Source: Acidimicrobiales bacterium
Lineage (GTDB): Bacteria > Actinomycetota > Acidimicrobiia > Acidimicrobiales > JABEUL01
NCBI GenBank assembly: GCA_027371755.1
Contig: DAHXLF010000005.1
Coordinates: 1-40,410, forward strand
Reading direction: 5' to 3'
DNA: 40,410 nucleotides
Part shown: positions 8,077 through 17,202 of the stretch, piece after piece
Position numbering within the stretch: position 1 is the stretch's first letter
Layout of the letters: the number at the start of each line of letters is the position of its first letter
The notes under the pieces: model-generated
The model's input: the letters and a program-made list of their open reading frames with translations, nothing else
Told to the model about the DNA's origin: nothing
Database searches by the model: none
Program-made: the position numbers and the translations under genes

Positions 8077-10899
8077 CTAGGAATACCAGCCAAAAACATC
8101 TACGATCACTTGAGTACTGCCGAAAGCATTGGTGATGTTAATTTGTCCAGAACCAAGAATTACTTCATCCATGTTTGAAGTCGCCCATATTGCTTGAGAC
8201 CAATTTAAGTCAGACGTATTCGGCTCTGTTTGTCCCGGAGGCCACGCCGTCAAAAAAGACCATTGCGTAGTACTTGCAACCGTAATATTGGCGACTACAG
8301 CAACTGGAGGGGAAGTCGAAGTTAACGACGGAACGGAACTGGTTCCCGACGACTGCCCAGCCACAGTCACCGACAAATTTTCTCCGGTTGAATTCAAAGA
8401 TTTATTTGCACACTGATTACCAGAAGTCAACCTTGTATCACAAATCCTAAAAGGCACTATGGGATTAAAAAAACCTTCGCTGCCCTGAACGGTTCCGGGT
8501 ATGTCCTGGGGTCCCGTAAAATACCCTTCGACGTCAACAACTAAATCGGCCGTGCCAAATGCGTTATAGACGCTTATTTGCCCATAACTACTCGAATTTT
8601 GACTCACTCCGACTACAATTCTGTTGGCAACTGTTTGTCCGCTGTCCCAATTCAGCACAGAAGTTTGTGGCATTGACGCTCCGGTCGGCCAGACTGTGAA
8701 ATAACCGCCGTTTGAAGTGGTGTTCGTAGCCGTAATTTCTAGCACAACGGCGGCAACGCCGCTTGATGGTACGTTTCCGATACCGGTTATTTGGAAATCG
8801 ATAGTCGTATTTTGAAGCAAAGTACTTGCGGAACCCTCATAACCACTGTTTACTCGAGTGTCAATCAACCTGTTCGGTGGCAGAGCGATAAAAGCTCCTT
8901 GATCCGATGCAGTCGAATAGGATACATAATACCCCATTAAGTCGACAATAACATCAGTTGACCCGATTGGCCCGTCAGTAATGTCAATCTGCCCGTTTTG
9001 TCCTATCTGCACCACAACCAAAGTGGCTTTACTCTGATCGCTGTTCCAATTAATATTTGATACGTTCGGTTCGGAAGCACCCGCCGGATAAACTGTTAAA
9101 AATCCCCCAGTCGACTGAGTATTCGTAACCGTCAGACTAACAACGACCGCGCTGGCATTGGTCGGAATAATCTGAGTCCCAAAAGTACCCGTGACCGTAA
9201 GCGAATCGGTCTGATTCGGTTGCATCGTCTGACCTTGATACTGGTATCCGCTGTTAGATCTGGTATCCATTATTCTCACAGGAGTCAGCGCGAAATACGG
9301 ATAGCCTTCAAGATATTCAAATTGATCAGTTCCCGAAGAAGCCGATGTTCCAGTTGAATTAGTTACATAGACGTTCACGGTCGACGCATTCGACGTAGAC
9401 GGAGAAACCGCAATTATTTCAGTTGACGACACTACGGAAATGGAAGCAGCAGGTTGCGTTCCAAATGAGACAGAAGATCCACTGGTAAAATTAGTTCCTA
9501 AAATTTCAACCGAGGTATTGCCTGAAATCGGGCCTGACGGTGGCGTCAAACTGGCAATTACCGGAAGGCCCGAAGTTGAAGGAGTCACCGTATTGGAATC
9601 AGCCGACGGAAGCGAGGTTCCAAACTTGTCAGTTGCTTCAACCGTAAAATAGTAATTAGTGCCGTTTGTAAGTGAATTAATCGTTACATAATTATTCGGC
9701 GGTGTACCTGTTATCGAGTCTGACGTAATCAAATTACCTCCAGAATAAACGTTGATCGTATAACTGGTAAGCTGAGAATAGTTTAAAGGTGCTATCCAAG
9801 TAACCGTTGCCTGCGAATTTCCGGCCGCCGCAACAACGCTCGTAGGAGCCGCTGGTGGCTGTCCCACAGAAATTTGAGAGTTGGCCGTAACAAGAGAAAT
9901 ACCGCCGGGAGTAAGCACCTGGACTCCATAAACTCCATGCGACAGCTGAGGCACAGTAAAACTTAGTTGAGTACTGGACACTGAATTAAACGAATTTACA
10001 ACTGTCGAACCTATTACCAGCTCCATAACATTAGTTAAATTCGATCCGTAAACCGTCAATTGTTGCCCAGATTGTATGGACGAACTTGACAGGCTCGAAA
10101 TTGCGGGAGCCGGTGTTAAATTTGCTAATACCTGAGCCCAGGTAAATTGATAACTCAGCTGAGTCCCCGAAGTGTCACCGACGAATATTTCCGTATAACT
10201 TGGAGCGTATACAGTTCCGCCAATTGGCTGGGGACTAGTCGTAAAACCGTCACCTTGGCTGCAGGGGTTGCAGCTATAAGAACCCAGAATATTGTCTCTG
10301 TGACCCCAACATCCCGTAGTGTTGGTCGAAGTGCAATCCAAATTTGCCGATCCCGGTCCGTCCTCATACATCCACATGTAATCAGCGGCCAAAACCGACT
10401 GCATGCCTCCGGCCCAATTCGACCCGTACGAAGTATAACTGTATCCGGAAGGAATAATTGGATCAGTAGAGTCGACGGCCGCTGTCTGAGCGACAGTATC
10501 CAATGCGGACGTAGTCCCTGTAATGGGAGTCAATCCCCTGGCCACCCGTTCTTCGTTTGCGATTACAAAAAGTTGTTGAGTATAACTTAACGACATATAG
10601 TTAGAAGGCATGTCAACAGGGGTTGCGCCTTCCAGCAAAATAGCATTATCTATAGCGGCAAGCGCACTCAAATAGCACCCTTGTGAGTTATCTGGTTGAC
10701 CGTTTTGGACACAAACATTGTTGTAATTCGGATTTGGAGAAACATTAGAAGCGGGATTATTTGGCGGTAATATCCCCGATGCGTCCGCAAATTTACTGCC
10801 ATAGAGCGATCCGCAGAGCCCAACGATCAAAATCGTAAATGAGGCTGCAAAAAAACCCATCTTTTTTAATTTGCCTGTCATGCATATTACCCGTGTCAT
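8077..10899 (-). CDS. Large secreted CAP/TIG/FN3 protein with three C-terminal beta repeats
   Basis: A 940-residue exported protein. An N-terminal hydrophobic segment (MGFFAASFTILIVGLCGSLYG) is a likely signal peptide ending near ADA. Next comes a CAP/SCP-like domain (about 95-265: NEERVARGLTPI ... CWGHRDNIL), then a TIG/IPT domain (about 270-345), a fibronectin type III domain (about 350-445) and a second TIG/IPT domain (about 448-530). Three repeats of about 130 residues follow, each with PxRIxDTRxxSG ... VVVxxTVTxT ... STDVIVDxxGYY/F, a module common in actinobacterial surface proteins. No sortase signal or C-terminal anchor is visible. It probably acts in adhesion or at the cell surface; the enzymatic role, if any, of the CAP domain is unknown. 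Two in-frame ATGs (10899 and 10881) lie in an 18-bp duplicated start region, and either could be used. The gene stands alone with its own upstream gap. Confidence 0.87.
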   Translation of the reverse strand: MTRVICMTGKLKKMGFFAASFTILIVGLCGSLYGSKFADASGILPPNNPASNVSPNPNYNNVCVQNGQPDNSQGCYLSALAAIDNAILLEGATPVDMPSNYMSLSYTQQLFVIANEERVARGLTPITGTTSALDTVAQTAAVDSTDPIIPSGYSYTSYGSNWAGGMQSVLAADYMWMYEDGPGSANLDCTSTNTTGCWGHRDNILGSYSCNPCSQGDGFTTSPQPIGGTVYAPSYTEIFVGDTSGTQLSYQFTWAQVLANLTPAPAISSLSSSSIQSGQQLTVYGSNLTNVMELVIGSTVVNSFNSVSSTQLSFTVPQLSHGVYGVQVLTPGGISLVTANSQISVGQPPAAPTSVVAAAGNSQATVTWIAPLNYSQLTSYTINVYSGGNLITSDSITGTPPNNYVTINSLTNGTNYYFTVEATDKFGTSLPSADSNTVTPSTSGLPVIASLTPPSGPISGNTSVEILGTNFTSGSSVSFGTQPAASISVVSSTEIIAVSPSTSNASTVNVYVTNSTGTSASSGTDQFEYLEGYPYFALTPVRIMDTRSNSGYQYQGQTMQPNQTDSLTVTGTFGTQIIPTNASAVVVSLTVTNTQSTGGFLTVYPAGASEPNVSNINWNSDQSKATLVVVQIGQNGQIDITDGPIGSTDVIVDLMGYYVSYSTASDQGAFIALPPNRLIDTRVNSGYEGSASTLLQNTTIDFQITGIGNVPSSGVAAVVLEITATNTTSNGGYFTVWPTGASMPQTSVLNWDSGQTVANRIVVGVSQNSSSYGQISVYNAFGTADLVVDVEGYFTGPQDIPGTVQGSEGFFNPIVPFRICDTRLTSGNQCANKSLNSTGENLSVTVAGQSSGTSSVPSLTSTSPPVAVVANITVASTTQWSFLTAWPPGQTEPNTSDLNWSQAIWATSNMDEVILGSGQINITNAFGSTQVIVDVFGWYS

Positions 10900-10911
10900 G
10901 TATATTACCTG
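10876..10911. repeat. 18-bp tandem duplication covering the translation start
   Basis: TGTCATGCATATTACCCG (10876-10893) is followed directly by TGTCATGTATATTACCTG (10894-10911), with two differences. Each copy contains one in-frame ATG of the secreted CAP protein and the bases just upstream of it. Confidence 0.88.
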
Positions 10912-11125
10912 TATTTTTAAATATCTTTATAATACATATCGGCAAGTTCGTATATACAATATAGTTTCCGCGACAAAACGTAACATAAATGTAACCGGCG
11001 ATTCATAGTCTGCCGACTATATAGATTTTATTAAAAACAGACTTTGTGGAAAATAAAGTTAGGTAAACACATATCGGCATAAACGCCGCAAAAACGCTGT
11101 ATTCTACAGTTTCATTTGTTGGAAC

Positions 11126-11440
11126 TTATTTGTAGTTCATAAGTGCCATCAAACCCGCGGCCATACCTATGACCCCACCGATCAAGTACCAATTGGACGG
11201 ACTTCCCGGCAAAATGGATGCCGTGTAGTTGATGATTATTGTAAGCAACGCTAATACAATAATTGCCAAACATATAGGTGCGTACCACCTAGGAGATTTG
11301 CCGTAAGACTTAGGGGTCTTCGGAGTATATCTGCCGCTTTGAATCGATGTGGTTGTCGACGATTTCTTTGATGATACCGAATTTGACTGTGCTCGACCAC
11401 CAGAAGATTTTTTAGAGGATTTTTTATTTTTTGTAGCCAT
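11126..11440 (-). CDS. crgA: Cell division protein CrgA
   Basis: A 104-residue protein with a basic, Ser/Lys-rich N-terminal tail (about 50 residues) and two membrane helices. The CrgA hallmark KSPRWYAPICLAIIVLALL opens the first helix, and the second follows GSPSNWYLIGGVIGMAAGLM. CrgA is a small actinobacterial divisome protein that binds FtsZ, FtsQ and PBPs and influences septation and PBP placement. The location next to trpG and the pknB-pbpA-pstP-fha cluster is the expected one near the replication origin in this phylum. It is slightly longer than most homologues because of the tail. Confidence 0.88.
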   Translation of the reverse strand: MATKNKKSSKKSSGGRAQSNSVSSKKSSTTTSIQSGRYTPKTPKSYGKSPRWYAPICLAIIVLALLTIIINYTASILPGSPSNWYLIGGVIGMAAGLMALMNYK

Positions 11441-11788
11441 AGGTGTTTAATTAATCAGACGTCAACAATTTTAATTCAAATACAGTTTAGTTAAATCAGT
11501 TTAGTTAAATTTTAATCAACGCTATTTTCACCCCAAATTGGATAACGCCCATCAAACCACCAACATTAAAATACATTCATCGTATATATTTTATAAAGGC
11601 CAATAAACCAATAGTTTTCACATAGTGCCGTTACGATCTAAAGTTTCGCGACTTTCAGCTGAAATCCACAATTTGGTTCTAATTTAACTTAAATCAATTA
11701 CCACATATCCCTAAACTTCTATCGAAGGCAAAGTCCGCAGCACACAGAGACAAACGGTGTATGGCTTCAAATAAGCTAAAGTGAATAT
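11441..11788. other. 348-bp gap between crgA and trpG
   Basis: This divergent gap contains the 14-bp tandem repeat at 11483-11510. A possible leaderless-type -10, TAAAGT, ends 6 nt before the trpG ATG. Nothing else is recognised. Confidence 0.5.
11483..11510. repeat. Perfect tandem duplication, 14 bp x 2
   Basis: CAGTTTAGTTAAAT is present at 11483-11496 and 11497-11510. It lies about 40 bp upstream of crgA. Confidence 0.9.
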
Positions 11789-12370
11789 ATGGCACAGAGG
11801 GTACTTATAATAGACAATTACGACTCATTCACGTACAATCTTGTACAAGAGCTCGGAGAGTTAGGTGCCGAACCGACGGTATTTAGAAACGACGCTATTA
11901 AAGTTGACGAACTGGCTCAAATGAATTTTGATAAAGTTGTAATCTCTCCGGGGCCTGGACGACCTGAAAATTCAGGCATATCCGTGGAAACCATCAAAGT
12001 TTTAGGGGCTGAAATGTCAATTCCGGTATTGGGGGTATGCCTCGGTCACCAAAGTCTGGCGTATCTATACGGAGGTGAAATCGTACTAGCCCCTGAAGTA
12101 ATGCACGGAAAAATATCGGAAATAACGCATGATAACAGTGCTCTGTTCTACGAAATTGAATCTCCTTTTAAAGCTACACGATACCATTCACTGATTGTAG
12201 AAAGACAAACTCTTCCAGAATGCCTTAAAATAACCGCCGAAAGTGCCGACGGGTTGATAATGGGTCTCTCGCATGAGACGTATCCGTTACATTCCGTACA
12301 GTTCCACCCCGAATCCTTATTTACTGAGGTAGGCTTAAGAATTCTCAACAATTTTTTGGCAATTTACTAA
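11789..12370 (+). CDS. trpG: Glutamine amidotransferase subunit of anthranilate / aminodeoxychorismate synthase
   Basis: A 193-residue class I glutamine amidotransferase, the normal length for TrpG/PabA. It releases ammonia from glutamine for a chorismate-converting partner (TrpE or PabB), feeding tryptophan or folate synthesis. The N-terminal IDNYDSFTYNLVQ, the oxyanion loop SPGPGRPENSG, the nucleophile C84 in LGVCLGHQ and the H173/E175 pair in QFHPES are all intact. The lone copy beside the pknB cluster matches mycobacterial trpG (pabA). No trpE or pabB is nearby, so the partner cannot be told. No Shine-Dalgarno precedes the ATG; TAAAGT 6 nt upstream suggests a leaderless transcript. Confidence 0.94.
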   Translation: MAQRVLIIDNYDSFTYNLVQELGELGAEPTVFRNDAIKVDELAQMNFDKVVISPGPGRPENSGISVETIKVLGAEMSIPVLGVCLGHQSLAYLYGGEIVLAPEVMHGKISEITHDNSALFYEIESPFKATRYHSLIVERQTLPECLKITAESADGLIMGLSHETYPLHSVQFHPESLFTEVGLRILNNFLAIY

Positions 12371-12775
12371 CCAACTGACCTTTTTTAAAGGACTCAGATA
12401 ATAGAGATAGCAGTTATACAGACTTACCTTATCTGGACCACCTTTAAGTTTCCTTGTATTTCCCTTTAACCAATATATTTCCAAGGCATCTTAAATTATT
12501 AAGCCTGCATCGAAGTTACACGTAATTCAAAACAATATTTAAGGTCTCCTCGTTTTGTAGCTGATATTATTTCGATCACATTATGCGCAGACACCGTCTT
12601 TTCGACTTTCTTTTTGAATTGCAAGCTTTTACCAAAGGATGGCTGCTTCAGTCCGCAAAAATAGATGTTAATTTTTTCTACGAACGAATACCAAATACGA
12701 GACACTGCGACGGATTCTCAATAATGCGACAGACCCTTAAAAAATCGGCATTTAGCAACAGACCTCTTTTTGTTA
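12371..12775. other. 405-bp gap between convergent trpG and the membrane protein gene
   Basis: Two overlapping 67-68 codon frames on opposite strands exist here, but neither has a ribosome site or recognisable composition. No strong terminator is seen. I consider the stretch non-coding. Confidence 0.5.
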
Positions 12776-14557
12776 TTACCCCTTAATGGAGCCCAGAGAG
12801 CACCATTGTGCATTATTTGTTATCGCTTTAGGGCGGCCATAGAGATATGTAATTGCCTTTACCGCAGATTTATGATTAATTGCCCGAGATACAATAATGC
12901 AACCAATATGACTTGTCGTTATATATCGGTATATCTTTTGCATTGTTGATTCTGATGGGGGCAGTTGATTTAAGTGGAAAATATATAGAAAATTAGTTAA
13001 CGGATCTGCGGGAGCCGTATCGGTAATTTTGTGGGCCAGATCATTTGTGCCGTACCCACTCGTAATTCGATAGCGAAACCCGCTTTGAGATAGATAAATT
13101 AGGGGAGGTCCGTTGGCGATGTCTCCTGCGGGGTACTCGTAGACGATTGCATTTTTCGGAATCTGTTTGCCGGAATTTAAATTACCGCCTGCGGGAATGG
13201 CTTGACGCGACGTATAAGTGCTCAATGTCAGCAGTACGATATTGGCAATTAAAAATGCAACAATAATTCCCTTAATAGGTATCTTAGAAAAACGAGATTT
13301 GCCAAATCTTGGGGCATTTTGTAAGACGGTAATAACCGGTATGCCGATTAGAAAAAGTGCAAAATAAATAAACCTTCCAAAGATTGCCTGAGAGATTATG
13401 GGCAATGTGTTTAAGAATAAATGTATAGGGTTGGGCACTACAGAAACATCCGGCAGTAATGTGATCTCCGTGCCAAGTGTGGATACCATTAGTATCCCCG
13501 CAAACACCAAACAGTAGCGAGCTAATTTGCTTGTCCATATTTGACGAACTCTCAGTATAACCATTGCTACCAATAGAATCGGGACAGCAATGTATGTAAA
13601 GTGTATTGAAAATATATTAATGCTATTAAATGAAGAATTTCTTGCGAACAGTAGATCCGAAATGCTCATTGCAAATTCGCTGTTGTGTATTGATCCGTTA
13701 TTGCTTAATGCATGGCCTGGGCCGTAAGCAAAAAAATATGCCGCATAACCGGTAGCGATGGACGTCAATACAACTGCTACAGAAGTTACGACCATTAGAT
13801 CTTTTAATTTATATTTAACCGTTGGATAATTTATTACCAAAGCAATAGCCCCCAGAGCGCAACCCCAGAACAGCACAGTAGCAAACACTTCTAATGACGC
13901 ATAAAATTGAAGGGTTAGCAAGACCCCCAGCCAAATTCCATACCCGTAGGGACTCCTCTTTGAAGCCGTTATCACCTTGTAGTAAATATAAAAGATCAGT
14001 GGTGGAGCAAACTCCCAACCGACTTGAAATAGCGAGAATGTTGCGTCATTAAGAATCGCCGGCGAAAATCCCACCGCCGAAGCAGCCACGAAAGCACCTA
14101 GTGGATACTTAGTGATTTTAAAATACACCACAAATGCACTAAAAGCAGATATTACAGGGGTCAGAATAATAGCTAAATTATCGCTGACTACCGGTCCGAA
14201 CAAGAGTGTTATTGGGGCCATCACGAGTGATTGCACAAACATACCAGGTGTCGCCATCGTATTTAATCCATACGGGGCGAACTCATACGCCGAATGCAGT
14301 GGGTTTTTTAAGTGAAGTGCGGCAAAAGGTATCCAGCCCATATTAATAACGCCGATTCCAAAGTCACCTGTAAACATTGACGGTTCAGACGATGCCAGAC
14401 CGTGAAGCCATATATTATGAAACAGCGCCAATGAACCAAGAAGGTAAACACTTCCTACCAGAATATATACTCTTCTGGAAGTTAAATTACTGGCAGAAAA
14501 AGTCTGCTCGATTGAATCGAGGTCTTGGTCGGTTGCTGACTCAGTGGTTAACGTCAT
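12776..14557 (-). CDS. Polytopic membrane protein, GT-C glycosyltransferase-like
   Basis: A 593-residue protein with about 11-13 predicted hydrophobic helices. The first extracytoplasmic loop has the look of actinobacterial GT-C type membrane proteins: a short acidic stretch (MFTGDFGIGVINMGW), then NPLHSAYEFAPYGLNTMATPG and MAPITLLFGPVVSDNLAIIL. The helical part is followed by a C-terminal outside domain of about 130 residues (from about YTSRQAIPAGGNLN). Such proteins may use polyprenyl-phosphate sugars to modify wall polymers or proteins, but no catalytic residues can be assigned here and the donor is unknown. It sits between trpG and pknB, where mycobacteria have no such gene, and is co-directional with the pknB cluster but separated from it by 480 bp. 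Confidence 0.7.
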   Translation of the reverse strand: MTLTTESATDQDLDSIEQTFSASNLTSRRVYILVGSVYLLGSLALFHNIWLHGLASSEPSMFTGDFGIGVINMGWIPFAALHLKNPLHSAYEFAPYGLNTMATPGMFVQSLVMAPITLLFGPVVSDNLAIILTPVISAFSAFVVYFKITKYPLGAFVAASAVGFSPAILNDATFSLFQVGWEFAPPLIFYIYYKVITASKRSPYGYGIWLGVLLTLQFYASLEVFATVLFWGCALGAIALVINYPTVKYKLKDLMVVTSVAVVLTSIATGYAAYFFAYGPGHALSNNGSIHNSEFAMSISDLLFARNSSFNSINIFSIHFTYIAVPILLVAMVILRVRQIWTSKLARYCLVFAGILMVSTLGTEITLLPDVSVVPNPIHLFLNTLPIISQAIFGRFIYFALFLIGIPVITVLQNAPRFGKSRFSKIPIKGIIVAFLIANIVLLTLSTYTSRQAIPAGGNLNSGKQIPKNAIVYEYPAGDIANGPPLIYLSQSGFRYRITSGYGTNDLAHKITDTAPADPLTNFLYIFHLNQLPPSESTMQKIYRYITTSHIGCIIVSRAINHKSAVKAITYLYGRPKAITNNAQWCSLGSIKG

Positions 14558-15039
14558 CAGTTACAGGAATGCACATTTATACTATTATAATAACGTAAAT
14601 TTGACGGCTTGATGCGACCTTATTAAAACTTATACTATAACGTGGCTGCAAGCACAACGTTTCCCTCTTTTTCGCAATCACTGTTCCAGTCGACACAATG
14701 CTATTTTGTTGCTTTTTTGTTCATTTTAATTTTATTTTGTACCTCATAATCAGACATATCAAAAAAAGTACAGCTTGACAAGCCGTATCTCGACAAAACC
14801 TAACCTTCGACGCCATAAAACGGAGATAATCTCATCTAGATGATGCGGCACTTCTGGTACTTTGTGAGACGTAAACATAACTACCGCCTTCTAAAACCGA
14901 AAACCAGTGAAATTCGATATCTAAGTAATGGTTACAATCGACACCCTACGATCAATCATTAAGAGATACCGTTGCAAGATTTAAGTCAGCCTCGTCGACC
15001 TGAACTTTATAATGTCCATTATTCTGTCCATAAGGGATT
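14558..15039. other. 482-bp gap downstream of pknB
   Basis: No gene or RNA is recognised. An alternative minus frame runs on about 30 codons past the pknB stop (to 14952), but without a start or ribosome site. The gap must hold the promoter of the leftward membrane protein gene; no clear -35/-10 pair stands out. Confidence 0.5.
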
Positions 15040-17058
15040 CTACACATATGGGCAAAAGGAGTTGCTGCCGCTTGTACCAGAAGCTGTCGATGTACCAGAA
15101 GCTGTCGATGTAGTTGAAGTTGTCGTTGTCGTAGTAGGCGAACTCGTAGACACGACCGATGACGTAGTGGTAGTATTGGGCGATACGCCGACAAATAACG
15201 TAACGCTTTGACCCGGTGCCGCCGATACTCCTCCTAACGGATTTTGAGTAACCACTAACCCGTAGTCAGCCGAACAAGTCACTTCATCTACAATTGTAAT
15301 ACTAAAGTTATAGGGGGACCCTTGCAATTCGGTCTGAGCGGTGGTTTGAGTATCCCCTACTACCAACGGCATCGTTACTGAACTGGGTCCGCTAGAAATA
15401 ACCAAATTAATCGGCGTATTAGTATCTACTGTTGAATTTGGTGCCGGCTGCGTAGAAATGACTGACCCCTGAGGAATTGATGTAGACGACTGCTGAGTTA
15501 TAGTACCGACGGCCAAATTATCTTTACCAAGCTGATAAACCGCAGCGGACTGAGTCACACCCGTTAGATTTGGAACTACTACAGATGCCGAAGGATCTGA
15601 ATAAGTTATCGTCACCGTACCTCCTTGGCTTAAAGAGGCTCCAGCCTTGGGGAATTGATTTGTTACCTGATAAGCCGGTGCCGACGAAGCTATACCCTGG
15701 GCTGTTACCTTAAACCCTGCCTTTGTTAAGATAGTCTCGGCGTCAACAAGCTGTTTAAAATCTACGGGTGGAACCAATTGAGTTGGGGCACCTTTTGAAA
15801 CTTCAAGGATAACGGTATCACCTTTAGAAACCTTTGAGCTTATCGGCGACTGATTAAAAACTGTTCCGGCTACCGAATCATTAAAATATCGCTTTATTGT
15901 GTAATTTAAACCAACGGCTCCAAGATCTTGTTCTGCCTGGGTCAGCGGAAGATTGGTCACCTTGGGCACCGCAAACGATTGCGGAGCTCCAAAATAACCC
16001 AAGTTTCTTCCACCCACATAAACCAACAGAGCAAATATCAAAAGACAGGCTGCAATTGCAGCCGCATAGATCGGAGTCTTCGACTTGGGTGGTGCTGTTT
16101 CTACCCGAATCGGTCTTCGCGCCGGTCGACCGTCTTCACGTTCTCCGACCGCCGATACAACACTAGTCAACCCACCATCACCATCTACCTGACTTACCGC
16201 AGTTGTAGCGTCATAGGCAGCTACCGGCTTACCAAGCCTGAACCTATCTAAATCGTCACCCAACTCCCCCGCACTGACATATCTAAGATCTGCATTTTTG
16301 CTCATAGCTTTATTAACTATGGCCTCAAAAGACTCTGGAACGTCCGGGACTAAAGATTTTAAAGGAGGCATTTCATCTTTAACATGTTTTAAAGCTATTG
16401 CAACCGGAGTATCTCCAGTAAAAGGAGGTCGGCCGGAAACCATTTCATATAAAACTACTCCCAATGAATAGATATCACTTCGCCCGTCTGAACCGTGTCC
16501 CTGAGCCTGTTCAGGTGAAAAATAAGTTGCCGTGCCCATTACTAATCCGGTCTGGGTTAAATTTTCATCAACACCGGTTGCTCTGGCAATTCCAAAATCG
16601 GTAACTTTTACCCTGTTGTCTAAAGTAATTAATACGTTTCCCGGTTTAATGTCACGATGTATGACACCGTGGCTGTGTGCATAAGCCAGAGCCGAAGCAA
16701 CCGCAGAGCCTATAAATGCGGCATCGGGAACAGGTATATGACCTTCTGATCTAAGTTTCGAAGACAAAGACCTTCCGTCAACATATTCCATAACAATAAA
16801 ATATGTATTTTCAAACTCTCCCCAATCATATACCGAAACTATATTTGGGTGATTTAAGTTTGCCGCCGCCTGAGCTTCCCTTCTGAATCTTTCCACAAAG
16901 CTGCTATCCACGCTCAACTCGGGGAACAGCATTTTAACGGCGACTTGGCGATCCAGCTTTAAGTCCTTGGCCAAATATACCCTTGCAGTCCCTCCTCTTG
17001 CAATCTGGGACTGAAGTTCATATCTGTTTAATACAATTCTGTTGTTGTCATCTGCCAT
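15040..17058 (-). CDS. pknB: Ser/Thr protein kinase PknB with four PASTA domains
   Basis: A 672-residue membrane kinase. The kinase domain spans about residues 12-275: glycine loop IARGGTARVYLA, K42 in VAVKM, catalytic HRDIKPGN (134-141), DFG (154-156) and SPEQ. A juxtamembrane linker and one membrane helix (IYAAAIAACLLIFALLVYV) lead to four outside PASTA units (starting near VPKVTNLPL, VPPVDFKQL, VPNLTGVTQ and MPLVVGDTQ), then a Ser/Thr-rich tail. PASTA domains bind muropeptides or lipid II; the kinase controls peptidoglycan growth and division, and the linked PstP reverses it. ATG with AAGGG about 9 nt upstream. It follows pbpA by 144 bp. A second kinase (pknA), usual in this cluster, is absent. 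Confidence 0.96.
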   Translation of the reverse strand: MADDNNRIVLNRYELQSQIARGGTARVYLAKDLKLDRQVAVKMLFPELSVDSSFVERFRREAQAAANLNHPNIVSVYDWGEFENTYFIVMEYVDGRSLSSKLRSEGHIPVPDAAFIGSAVASALAYAHSHGVIHRDIKPGNVLITLDNRVKVTDFGIARATGVDENLTQTGLVMGTATYFSPEQAQGHGSDGRSDIYSLGVVLYEMVSGRPPFTGDTPVAIALKHVKDEMPPLKSLVPDVPESFEAIVNKAMSKNADLRYVSAGELGDDLDRFRLGKPVAAYDATTAVSQVDGDGGLTSVVSAVGEREDGRPARRPIRVETAPPKSKTPIYAAAIAACLLIFALLVYVGGRNLGYFGAPQSFAVPKVTNLPLTQAEQDLGAVGLNYTIKRYFNDSVAGTVFNQSPISSKVSKGDTVILEVSKGAPTQLVPPVDFKQLVDAETILTKAGFKVTAQGIASSAPAYQVTNQFPKAGASLSQGGTVTITYSDPSASVVVPNLTGVTQSAAVYQLGKDNLAVGTITQQSSTSIPQGSVISTQPAPNSTVDTNTPINLVISSGPSSVTMPLVVGDTQTTAQTELQGSPYNFSITIVDEVTCSADYGLVVTQNPLGGVSAAPGQSVTLFVGVSPNTTTTSSVVSTSSPTTTTTTSTTSTASGTSTASGTSGSNSFCPYV
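15074..15109. repeat. Perfect in-frame tandem duplication, 18 bp x 2, in pknB tail
   Basis: GTACCAGAAGCTGTCGAT occurs at 15074-15091 and 15092-15109. In PknB it encodes the repeated TASGTS in the Thr/Ser-rich C-terminal tail, so the duplication keeps the frame. Confidence 0.93.
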
Positions 17059-17202
17059 TAAAATATACCCTTATTAAATAATAAATTAATGAAACACAAA
17101 TTCAATTCATTAACCCAATTTTTCATAAAATTTAGCTCTCTACAACCGCTTAGAGATTTATGGCGACTTAAATTAATTGAACTTATCGAAATTATTTTCA
17201 CT

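Noticed and set aside
12499-12786. Two 67-68 codon frames on opposite strands downstream of trpG
   Set aside because: They overlap each other, lack ribosome sites and resemble no known protein.
14952-15194. Alternative frame overlapping the pknB 3' end that continues about 30 codons past the pknB stop (CRIPYGQNNGHYKVQVDEAD)
   Set aside because: The tail looks protein-like and might mean an old frameshift in pknB, but its upstream part is an arginine-rich shadow of the Thr/Ser tail, there is no ribosome site, and the pknB frame is complete with four PASTA units.
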